From Actinomadura sp. J1-007 (GTDB taxonomy: Bacteria > Actinomycetota > Actinomycetes > Streptosporangiales > Streptosporangiaceae): a stretch of 64,000 bases of DNA. Positions 34,792-41,873 of this stretch are shown piece after piece. Location: positions 7,130,001 through 7,194,000 of the forward strand of contig NZ_WING01000001.1 in NCBI RefSeq assembly GCF_009793335.1, in the 5' to 3' direction. A model generated the notes under the pieces. That model saw only the letters and a list, made by a program, of their open reading frames with translations. It ran no database searches and was not told the origin of the DNA. The position numbers and the translations under genes are program-made. Position 1 is the first letter of the stretch, and every line of letters begins with the position of its first letter.

Positions 34792-35535
34792 CTAGTGCTC
34801 GCGCAGGAGGCTTCCGGCTCCGTGGACCTGGTCCTGGATGCCGTTGTCGCGCAGGGCCATCCACCAGGTGGCGGCGTTGATGGCGAGGACGGGCAAGCCG
34901 AGCCAGCGTTCGGCCTCGTCGGCGAGCCGCACCATCGACAGGTTGGTGCCGCATTGCACGATGGCGTCCACACCGCCCGCCGCCAGCGTGCGGAGGGCAT
35001 CGCGCAGTTCGGGCTCGCCGACGTGCGCGATCGACACCGCGGTGGGGCATTTGAGGCCGATGATCTCACCGACCTCGAAGCCGAGGTCGGTGAAGAACGT
35101 GCGCACGTTCGCATCGCCGACCGGCTGGTAGGGGGTGACGACGCCGATGTGCCGGGCGCCGAGCAGCGTCAGAGCCCGCTCGCACGCCTCCGCGCCAGTG
35201 GCGACTCGCAGCCCGGTGAGGTCGTGGACCTGCCGCACGAACGCGCGGTTGCCCTCCACGCCGCCCCAGAACGTCTCAGCGGACATGCCCATCACGATGG
35301 AGTCGGGTTCGCACGTCATGACCCGCTCGCAGGCGGCGCCGATCTCCGCGCGGATCTGCTGCATGAGCCGTTCCATGCCCGCGTCGCCGCGCATGTCCTG
35401 ATCGCGGATGTGGATGCGGGAGAAGTGCGCGGTCACGCCGGGTACGGCCATCCGGTAGAGATCGGGCTCGACGATGGTGTTGGTGGAGGGGGCGATCACG
35501 CCGAACTTGCGGCGCCACCCCAGGACATCGGTCAT
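34792..35535 (-). CDS. Asp/Glu racemase superfamily: maleate isomerase / arylmalonate decarboxylase-like
   Basis: A 247-residue member of the maleate cis-trans isomerase / arylmalonate decarboxylase group. N-terminal phosphate/carboxylate loop: FGVIAPSTNTIVEPDLY. The C-terminal catalytic Cys is C195 (VQCGTNLSM). The first Cys of two-Cys maleate isomerases is replaced: the matching loop reads MGMSAETFWGG (S85). A single C-terminal Cys is the arylmalonate decarboxylase pattern, so decarboxylation or a one-base isomerisation is possible. Last gene of the seven-gene minus-strand operon (ATGA overlap with the membrane protein). In the tetrapyrrole hypothesis it would act on substituted maleates from ring fragments. 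Confidence 0.75.
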   Translation of the reverse strand: MTDVLGWRRKFGVIAPSTNTIVEPDLYRMAVPGVTAHFSRIHIRDQDMRGDAGMERLMQQIRAEIGAACERVMTCEPDSIVMGMSAETFWGGVEGNRAFVRQVHDLTGLRVATGAEACERALTLLGARHIGVVTPYQPVGDANVRTFFTDLGFEVGEIIGLKCPTAVSIAHVGEPELRDALRTLAAGGVDAIVQCGTNLSMVRLADEAERWLGLPVLAINAATWWMALRDNGIQDQVHGAGSLLREH

Positions 35536-36181
35536 GTGGCCACGGGTTCCTTCGTGCGGACGGTTCGGGCGAGTCGCCAGGCGGCGTAAGCGAACGCCGT
35601 CTGGGTGAGGGTGTTGCAGCCTTGCTCGACCCACTGGAGGGGGACGCTCTGGTCGGGGCGTGCGGCGAGCGGGCCGAGGACGTACTGGCCGGTCATCCAC
35701 AGGCCGAACAGAGCCGAAGCGGTGGTGTCGCCCGCCGCGCGGGCCAGCAGCGCCAACCGCACGGCGGCGGTGCTGACCGCCAGGATCGCCAGCAGCATGG
35801 CGGGCCAGGTGTCGCGCAGCGCGGCCGAGGCCGTGAGGCCGACGACGGGCAGCGCGGCCAGGGCATAGGCCGCGACGCCTCGCCGCGGGCCGTCCGGTTC
35901 GGGGAACAGCGACCGGGCCAGGAGTGCGAAGCCGATCAGCAGCAACGGGAACAGCGCGTCGCTCAGCCATGTCAGGTCCGGGCCGTTCACCGCGACGATC
36001 AGTTTCCAGGACGCCTTGGCGGCTCCCCCCGCGCCCGCCGTCGCCGCTGCCGCGAGCACGGTCCCGCGTGCTCGGGGCCGAACCGAGCCGCGACGTACGG
36101 GCTCAGGAGCACGATGCCCGCGGTGGTCAGGGCGACTGGGACAAAGTCCTCCGCCGCGAGGCCGACGGGGTAGTCGGTCAT
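35532..36181 (-). pseudogene. Polytopic membrane protein, unknown, frameshifted
   Basis: Begins MTDYPVGLAAEDFVPVALTT (ATG 36181, overlapping the SDR stop). The first helix ends in AARFGPEHAG, then the frame changes at a G run near 36067. The continuation VLAAAATAGAGGAAKASWKL, LFPLLLIGFALLARSL, and three or four further helices would give 216 residues with one extra G. It ends with LARTVRTKEPVAT overlapping the racemase-like gene. Not a family I recognise; about six helices. Probably a transporter component or membrane anchor in the operon. Confidence 0.6.
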
Positions 36182-36960
36182 GATGTCCCGCCGAACAGAT
36201 CGCGTCTGCGCAAGCCGGCGGTGGCGAAGCGGACGGCGGCCTTGCGGCGGGTCAGCCAGGCCACCCGGTCACCGTTGCCCGCTCCTTCCAGGACTTTGTC
36301 GGCGAGCCAGGGCGTCACGGTTTCCACCCGGTCGGCCAGGATGTTGAAGACTCTCCTGGCCTTGGCGAGCTCGTCAGGCGGGTAGTCCTGGACCAGCAGG
36401 TCGGTGACGACCATGCCGGGGGACAGGTGCGCGACCCGTACGGGCGTGCCCTCCAGTTCCTTGGCGAGGGCGCGGGTCAGGTAGGTGACGGCGCGTTTGG
36501 TGGAACCGTACGCGGCCAGGCCCGGTACGGCCCGGCCGTCGCTGCCGAGCCCCTCCACGTTCCAGAGCGTGCCGCCGCCCTGCGCGCGCATCCCCGCGAC
36601 CGCGACCGCGCTGCCGTGCAGGACGCCGAGGAGGTTCGCGCCGACGACGGCGTCGAGCTGCTCGGACGGCAGGTTCCACAGGGGTTTCCGGGAGGTCGAC
36701 ACGCCGGCGTTGTTGATCCAGTGGTCGAGGCGGCCGAACGCTTCGGCGGCGGTGTCCCACAGGGCTCGTACCTGGTCGCGGTCGGACATCTCGCAGGGAC
36801 GGCCGATAGCCCGTTCTCCGGCGTCCAGGGCGGCCAGCGCGCCGTCGACCGACGCGCGGGTCCGGCCGCAGATCGCGACACGGCAGCCCCGGTCGAGGAA
36901 CGCGCGGGCCAGCCCGAAGCCGATGCCCCGCGTGCCGCCGGTGATGACGACGGCGGTCAC
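36178..36960 (-). CDS. Short-chain dehydrogenase resembling plant chlorophyll b reductase (NOL/NYC1-like)
   Basis: A 260-residue SDR: GGTRGIGFG cofactor loop (residues 8-16), NNAG at 83-86, catalytic S140, Y151 and K155. The active-site stretch WNVEGLGSDGRAVPG plus LAAYGSTKRAV and the following LSPGMVVTDLL closely recall the plant NOL/NYC1 pattern (..GAGSDGR..P.FAAYGATKRSV.., NLSPGMVTTDLL) as I know it. NYC1/NOL reduce the 7-formyl group of chlorophyll(ide) b. GTG 36960 has GGAGGGGAAGG upstream. It is in an operon with two RCCR-like proteins, which strengthens the assignment; another ketone/aldehyde reductase remains possible. Confidence 0.7.
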   Translation of the reverse strand: MTAVVITGGTRGIGFGLARAFLDRGCRVAICGRTRASVDGALAALDAGERAIGRPCEMSDRDQVRALWDTAAEAFGRLDHWINNAGVSTSRKPLWNLPSEQLDAVVGANLLGVLHGSAVAVAGMRAQGGGTLWNVEGLGSDGRAVPGLAAYGSTKRAVTYLTRALAKELEGTPVRVAHLSPGMVVTDLLVQDYPPDELAKARRVFNILADRVETVTPWLADKVLEGAGNGDRVAWLTRRKAAVRFATAGLRRRDLFGGTS

Positions 36961-37072
36961 GTGCCCTTCCCCTCCACGGTGATGGCGTGATCGAGCACGC
37001 CGCGGCAGGTCGCGTGCGGGTGGGCGCGCGGTGGACCGAGGGCCGGTGTTCCGGGTCCGCCGTCGGCTCGGC

Positions 37073-37798
37073 TCAGTCACCGGACACCGCGTTGCGGAGC
37101 AGTTCGGCGCGGATGTCGTCGGTGCGTTCGTCGCCCAGTAGGTGGGACACGTCGGCCCAGACGGGATCGACTTCGCGGCTGAACAGCGCCGCCCGGTTGC
37201 GGGCGTCTCGCGCCGCCAGGTCCGTGTCGGTGAGGCCGGTGAGGACCTCTTGCGGCAGGCCATCGGCCAGCAGAGCGCGCCAGTGGCCGAGGTAGGCGTC
37301 GACGAAGCCGCTCACCCGGCGGAAGCGTTCTTCGTCGGCTCGGTGCACCAGCATCCAGGGCGACATCATCGCGTACTGGCGGGGCGAGATCGCGGCCCTG
37401 GAGGCGCCGAACAGCTCGGCCGCCTCTTCGAACGCTGGCGTGAGCGGCTGGAAGGCGACGGTGAGGTAGTCCAGGTGGGAGGCCAGTTCGGCGCGCGGCA
37501 CCAGATCGAGATGGAACGCGAGATAGCCGTTCGCCTCGACCGCGTCGAGCGTGAAGTGGGGCACCGCCGACTCCGCGGGCGTGAACGCGAAGACCATGTG
37601 GCTGTCCAGGCCGATCGCCGGCACCGACAGCCCGACGTAGACGACCTTGGCGAGACGTTCGCCGCGCCGGACGGTCAGGCGGCCGACCGGATCGGTCGAC
37701 ACCGTGCTCGTCAGGGGAACGTCCCGGACGGTGCTCAGGTCGTCGGCCTCGGCCAGCGCCCGCATCGTGCGGTCGCTCAACTGTAGGGGCAGGCTCAC
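37073..37798 (-). CDS. Red chlorophyll catabolite reductase / bilin reductase-like protein B
   Basis: A 241-residue protein with the pattern of the ferredoxin-dependent bilin reductase/RCCR superfamily. A strand pair HFTLDAVEANGYLAFHLDLV leads into PRAELASHLDYLTVAFQPL, matching the RCCR segment 'LDLPPRKDLVLHPDYL.EYY'. SPRQYAMMSPWMLVHRADEE matches the 'SPSLF.RSAFSPTA' region. The C-terminal helix RNRAALFSREVDPVW plus LLGDERTDDIRAELL matches 'RDKSFRRKSIEDDL..FPRMFGEE'. The start is a GTG (37798) overlapping a TGA in GTGA form. Expected chemistry: regiospecific reduction of a linear tetrapyrrole. Similarity is judged by eye. Confidence 0.5.
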   Translation of the reverse strand: MSLPLQLSDRTMRALAEADDLSTVRDVPLTSTVSTDPVGRLTVRRGERLAKVVYVGLSVPAIGLDSHMVFAFTPAESAVPHFTLDAVEANGYLAFHLDLVPRAELASHLDYLTVAFQPLTPAFEEAAELFGASRAAISPRQYAMMSPWMLVHRADEERFRRVSGFVDAYLGHWRALLADGLPQEVLTGLTDTDLAARDARNRAALFSREVDPVWADVSHLLGDERTDDIRAELLRNAVSGD

Positions 37799-37990
37799 GC
37801 GATCTCCTCTTCGACGGGCGCGCCGGGTGGTCCGGTCCCGCGGTCCCGGCCTTGCCCGGCGCGGGCCGGTCCGTGACTGTTCCGGCGGGTGGGCGGGGCG
37901 ACGGGCCGACGGTGACACCGCGGCCCCGCCGACGTCGTCGTCCGCCTTCCGGGCGTCCTCGGCGATGGCGTCGTCAGGCAGGGGCCCCAT
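37795..37990 (-). other. Possible small gene between hydrolase and RCCR-like gene B
   Basis: ATG 37990 has a strong ribosome site (GAGAAGGAG) inside the hydrolase end and reads MGPLPDDAIAEDARKADDDV. A different frame ends GAPVEEEIA with a TGA that overlaps the next gene's GTG. Joining them needs a frame change, so a 64-residue acidic protein with one indel is possible. Alternatively the ATG extends gene B by 64 residues. Confidence 0.3.
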
Positions 37991-38942
37991 GGGATGCTCC
38001 TTCTCGGTGGACGCGGCGTCGCTGGAGGTGGATGAGCTCCGGATCGGCGTCCGGGACGAGGTCCTCGCCGCGCAGGTGGGCGCGTAGGAACGCGATCACC
38101 AGGTCGGTGTAGGCGCGGCGTGCGGCGGCCTCGTCGCATGCGGCGGGCAGGTCGAGGAAGGCGCGTGCCGCCGTGGGGTCGGGCGCGTCGGCGATCGTGA
38201 AGTGGTTGGCGCCCGGCAGCACGGCGAGCAGGTCGTCCGGCCCGGACAGGGCCTCGTGGAAGGTGCGGGCGACGGGGTCGGCGGCGGTGTCCGGCCCGTA
38301 GCGGTCGGAGCTGCCCGCGATCACCCCGTCGCGGGTGCCGACGCCGAGCAGGACCGGGCCGTCCACCTGGGCGGGCAGGACGGTCCCGGCGGGCCAGCCG
38401 AGCATGGTCGCGACCATCGTGTGCGTCCCGTAGGCGAAGCAGGCCCGCACGCCGGGGAGGAACCGCGCCGACTGGAGCGCCACCGTCCCACCGGCCGAAT
38501 GCCCGCCCAGCGCGACCCGGCCGAGGTCGATCGCCCCCTTCAGCGTCTCGATGTCCGCCAGGGACTCCAGTACCGCGCCGAGGGCGGGACAGGTGGGCCG
38601 GGACCCGTAGACCTCGGGTCCGGCGGCCTCCACGTCCACGCCGGGGGTGATGCCGACCTGGCCTCCGTACAGGTCGCCTACGCGGTCGAAGGTCACTACG
38701 GCGTGCCCGGCCGACGCCAGTGCGGTGGCGAACGCCCGGTAACCCTCCTGCGCGACGTTCACCCCCGAACAGAACAGCACCACCGGGTACGGGGCGCCGG
38801 ACCGGTCGGGGGGCATCACGCCGGTCAGCCGTTCGGCGTCGGTGCCCTGGGGGCGCGCCGGGTAGTAGACCTTCAGGTGTGCGGTGTCGAACGGCGGCGC
38901 ACCCCCGGTCCGTGCCGCCCACCACAGGCTTCGCACGCTCAC
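37974..38942 (-). CDS. Alpha/beta hydrolase (esterase; chlorophyllase-like fold)
   Basis: A 322-residue cytoplasmic alpha/beta hydrolase. Order of motifs: PVVLFCSGVNVAQEGYRAFA (oxyanion loop and first helix), HAVVTFDRVGDL, nucleophile elbow LGGHSAGGTVAL, ACFAYGTHTM, VLLGVGTRDGVI (acid), and the catalytic His in LPGANHFTIAD. Layout and the GHSxGG elbow resemble the chlorophyllase/PAF-acetylhydrolase-like families, so ester hydrolysis of a large lipophilic substrate is plausible. GTG 38942 overlaps the upstream RCCR-like stop (GTGA). Exact substrate unknown. Confidence 0.7.
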   Translation of the reverse strand: MSVRSLWWAARTGGAPPFDTAHLKVYYPARPQGTDAERLTGVMPPDRSGAPYPVVLFCSGVNVAQEGYRAFATALASAGHAVVTFDRVGDLYGGQVGITPGVDVEAAGPEVYGSRPTCPALGAVLESLADIETLKGAIDLGRVALGGHSAGGTVALQSARFLPGVRACFAYGTHTMVATMLGWPAGTVLPAQVDGPVLLGVGTRDGVIAGSSDRYGPDTAADPVARTFHEALSGPDDLLAVLPGANHFTIADAPDPTAARAFLDLPAACDEAAARRAYTDLVIAFLRAHLRGEDLVPDADPELIHLQRRRVHREGASHGAPA

Positions 38943-39718
38943 GCGCCGGGCCTGTCCAGTGCGCGGTCGCCGCCCCACAGCGCCCGGACCAGCCGCTCGG
39001 TCGTCTCTTCACCGAAGAACCGGACGCCCATCACATTGGCGGGATCGCGTTCGGCGATGTTGCGGCGGATGGCGAGATCGTCTGCGGCGAGCCTCGCCCG
39101 TTCCTCTTCCGGCACCGGTTCGGCCTCGTCCACCCACCGCAGCCACCGGTCGACGTGTTCGTGGGTCAGCCGGCGCACCAGGTCCATGTGCTCGGGTGAC
39201 CGAGGGAACGAATAGCACTGGGCGGTGGGGGACAGGCTGGCCCGGATGAACGCGGCGCGGCTGGTGAACCAGGTCAGCTCCGGGGTCCCCTCCCTGACCG
39301 CCAGCCACTGCTCGTTGAGCGGTTCGTAGTAGCGGTCGTAGTAGGCGCCGTCGGCCAGTAGGTGGGTACGCGGTAGCGAGTCCAGGTAGAACCAGCCGTC
39401 CGGCCACACCAGCAGGGCGATGCCGAGGTGCGGCACCCGTATCTGCGGGCCGAGCCACACGGTCAGGTGCAGGTTGGCGAAACCGGCCTTCGGATCGCCG
39501 AGCCAGGACTGCACCATCCAGTCGACCTCGGGTCCGGTGTAGGCGGCCAGCCGCCCGCCCGGTCCGTCGGGAAGGGAGCCGTAGGACTCCAGGGGCTCGG
39601 TGGACGGGTCGCGCGCCAGCGTGAACCGCGCGTCGATCTTGGCCTTCAGGTCGTCCAGCAGGCCGCGCCAGCGTTCGAAGGTCTCGGTGACGTCCACGGG
39701 TGAGGCGGAGTCCACCAT
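38939..39718 (-). CDS. Red chlorophyll catabolite reductase (RCCR)-like protein A
   Basis: A 259-residue protein with the clearest RCCR resemblance here. VPHLGIALLVWPDGWFYLDS plus LPRTHLLADGAYYDRYYEPL parallels the RCCR stretch with 'LDLPPRKDLVLHPDYLKEYY'. FTSRAAFIRASLSPTAQCYS parallels 'SPSLFVRSAFSPTASML'. LAIRRNIAERDPANVM plus VRFFGEETTERLVRAL parallels 'SFRRKSIEDDL...RMFGEEVSSRVVHAI'. RCCR reduces red chlorophyll catabolite with ferredoxin as donor. The start is taken as ATG 39718; in-frame TTG codons at 39736 and 39745 are alternatives. It lies between the nitrilase and the hydrolase, coupled to the latter. An unusual gene for an actinomycete. Confidence 0.6.
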   Translation of the reverse strand: MVDSASPVDVTETFERWRGLLDDLKAKIDARFTLARDPSTEPLESYGSLPDGPGGRLAAYTGPEVDWMVQSWLGDPKAGFANLHLTVWLGPQIRVPHLGIALLVWPDGWFYLDSLPRTHLLADGAYYDRYYEPLNEQWLAVREGTPELTWFTSRAAFIRASLSPTAQCYSFPRSPEHMDLVRRLTHEHVDRWLRWVDEAEPVPEEERARLAADDLAIRRNIAERDPANVMGVRFFGEETTERLVRALWGGDRALDRPGA

Positions 39719-39764
39719 CTGTTCGACGTGTCGCAAGGTCTCCTTCAACGGAAAGCTCCGCTCG

Positions 39765-41428
39765 TCAGGGGGTCGGGGAGGGAGAAGGGAGGGAGGGCGG
39801 TGTGCGGGCGAGCGCGGCGACGGCTTGCCAGGGGCGGTGGCCGACGAGGTCGGTGTTCTTGGAGACGAGGCGGTTGACCGCGCGCGCCGGGTGGACCGGC
39901 GCAAGCGTGAGGGGGCCTCGGCGCGGGTGACGAGGGGGTGGCTGATGCGGCCGGTGAACCCGTCCTCCCACTCGGTCCACAACGTGAAGTCGCCGGGCAG
40001 GGCGAGAACGAGCCCGGCCGAGTCCCCGGCCGCGACCACGTTCAGCCTGTTCTCCGCCGCGCGTTCCGGCAGTCCGAGTTCGGTCTCCCACGGCTCGCAC
40101 GGGGTGAACGGCACCGCCACCACGTCGGCGTCCGCGATGGCGGCGAGCCGTGCGGTCTCGGGGTACAGGGCGTCGTCGCCCACCACGATGGCGAGCCGTC
40201 CCCAGGGCAGGGAGAAGACCTCCAGGCGGTCACCCAGGGTCGTGGCCCACGCGGCGTGCCGGGCGCTCCGGTGCAGCTGCCACTGCGTTCCCGCGAGACC
40301 GTTCGCACTCGTCAGGAAGCCGGTATGGCGGTCGCCGTCCCGGGCGCTGGTGACCGCGTGTGCGCCGGTGCCGTCCAGCGCCCGCGCCAGCTCCCGGGTG
40401 ACGCGGGCGACGGAGGCGCCGGGCCCGAACGCCAGCTCGGGCAGCACGATCAGCTCCGCGCCGCGCGCCGCCGCCTCGCGGGTCAGCGCGACCGCGTCGG
40501 CCGGACCGTCCGGAAGCGCCACCGCCGCCATCACCCGCGCCGCGCCGGGCGGTGCCGACCGGGGACGCGGGGGCGAGACGATCGGTGCGTACAGCTCCGG
40601 TCGGCGCGCGGCGAAGACGTCCGTCCCGTCCGGGCGCGTCTTGTCATCGGCCGCGGCCGGGTCGATGTCGGCGACGATGACGGCCTCGCCGGTGCGGGGC
40701 GCCTTCGCGACGACGCTCCCGTCGGGAGCGACGATCTGGCTCTCCCCGGCGCCGTGCAGCCGTTCGGCCGGCACGCCCAGCCGGGCGCTGACAGCGGGCA
40801 GGTGCGCGGCGGGCAGCAGGGGACCCACCTTGTTCGCGGCGATCACCCACGCGCGGTTCTCGGCGGCGCGCACGGGCACGTGCAAGGACGCCTCGTCGGT
40901 GGCGAACGAGTTGAGACCGTTGAGCAGGACCTGCGCGCCGCGCAGCACCAGGTCCCGGCAGACTTCGCCGAGCACGCCCTCCAGGCAGGCGTACATGCCG
41001 AGGCGGCCGAACGGTGTGGCCACGACCGGCCCGGCGCGGTGCCCGGGAGCGAGGTGGTCGCCTTCGGCGCCCATCAGGACGAGCTTGTCGGACTCGGCGA
41101 GCAGGGTGCCGTCCGGGCCGTACAGCAGGTTGGTGGCGGTGGTGCGGCCGTCCGGGCGCGCCAGGGTCACGTTCAGCTTGACGTACGCCCGGCGCCGCCG
41201 GGCCCTGGCGGCCACGGCGGTCAGGAACGCGTCTCCCGTGCGGCAGGCGCGCAGCCGTGCGGCGGCGCGGTCGGGATGCCAGGAGAGGCCGTTGCAGAAC
41301 TCCGGCAGCACGATCAGGCCGGCGCCTTCGGCGGCGGCCCGGTCGACGGCGCGAAGGCAGGCGGCCAGATTGGCGGCTCCGTCCTCGTCGACCGCGAACT
41401 GGGCGGCGGCTACGCGGACCGCGACCAT
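39765..41428 (-). pseudogene. Tandem-domain carbon-nitrogen hydrolase (nitrilase superfamily), frameshifted near its end
   Basis: Two nitrilase-superfamily domains in one chain of about 554 residues. Domain 1 has the full triad: E43 (IVLPEFCNG), K115 (AESDKLVL) and C148 (GMYACLEG). Domain 2 keeps the Glu strand (LIVLPELAFGPG) but lacks the Lys, and its nucleophile position reads VVGDDALYPETAR with Asp in place of Cys, so it is probably a non-catalytic partner. ATG 41428 follows GGAGGCGTG. Near 39918 one G is missing in GAGGCC; with it the chain ends LVGHRPWQAVAALARTPPSL before RCCR-like A, otherwise the frame runs on into RCCR-like A. Likely amidase for the operon's nitrogenous substrate. Confidence 0.75.
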
Positions 41429-41451
41429 CACGCCTCCATGATTCCCATAGC

Positions 41452-41464
41452 GAAACGCTGTTTC
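41452..41464. promoter_or_regulatory. IclR-type operator between the nitrilase operon and the Dabb gene
   Basis: GAAAC-GCT-GTTTC, a perfect 5+5 inverted repeat, 24 bases above the nitrilase ATG and 50 bases before the Dabb start. It can serve both divergent units. AT-rich sequence (CAAAACATACAAT) follows. Confidence 0.65.
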
Positions 41465-41514
41465 CAAAACATACAATCACCGCAGCGCCGTGACCAGAGG
41501 AACCGGAGGCTCCG

Positions 41515-41793
41515 TTGCTGACCCATCTCGTGCTGATGAAGTTCACCGACGCCGCCGACGCGCCGCGGGCCAAGGAACTGCTGGAGAGCCTGGACGGCCG
41601 CGTCGCCGAGATCCGCGAGCTGAGGGTGCTCGACGTGGTGGGCTCGGAGCCGTCCTTCGACCTGTGCCTGATCACCGGCCACGCCTCGGTCGCCGAGCTG
41701 GCCGGATACCAGCGGCATCCGGCTCATCTGGAGGTCGCGTCGTGGCTGCGGCCGCGGCTGGCCGATCGCGCGGTGGTCGATTACGAGAGCTGA
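41515..41793 (+). CDS. Dabb-family (stress-responsive alpha/beta barrel) protein
   Basis: A 92-residue dimeric alpha/beta-barrel protein. The Dabb signature is visible: THLVLMKFTDAADAPRAKEL at the N-terminus, a central FDLCLITGHASVAELAGYQ and HPAHLEVASWLRP (His of the conserved 'HP.H' turn). TTG start at 41515 with a GGAGG ribosome site. Single gene, divergent from the nitrilase operon under the shared operator and followed by a strong terminator. Dabb proteins are often small cyclases, ring-opening helpers or heme/flavin-binding monooxygenases; its role here is open. Confidence 0.85.
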   Translation: MLTHLVLMKFTDAADAPRAKELLESLDGRVAEIRELRVLDVVGSEPSFDLCLITGHASVAELAGYQRHPAHLEVASWLRPRLADRAVVDYES

Positions 41794-41806
41794 CGAGCGT
41801 GCGGCG

Positions 41807-41867
41807 CCCGGTTCCGCCCAGCGACCCGTTCGGTCCGCGTGGACCGCGCTTGCCGGACGGAACCGGG
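41807..41867. terminator. Bidirectional terminator between convergent genes
   Basis: A perfect 10+10 stem CCCGGTTCCG / CGGAACCGGG (41807-41816, 41858-41867) encloses a second hairpin CGGTCC-GCGT-GGACCG (41831-41846). It separates the Dabb gene from the convergent hydrolase gene. Confidence 0.6.
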
Positions 41868-41873
41868 CTGTGC

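Noticed and set aside
38939..41476. Reading the nitrilase and RCCR-like A frames as one 845-residue fusion
   Set aside because: The frame joining them (about 39765-39918) is nonsense-like, while one extra G gives a proper nitrilase C-terminus and a stop before the RCCR-like start.
39938..41521. 527-codon plus-strand open frame opposite the nitrilase
   Set aside because: No domain or ribosome site; GC-rich third positions on the minus strand create it.
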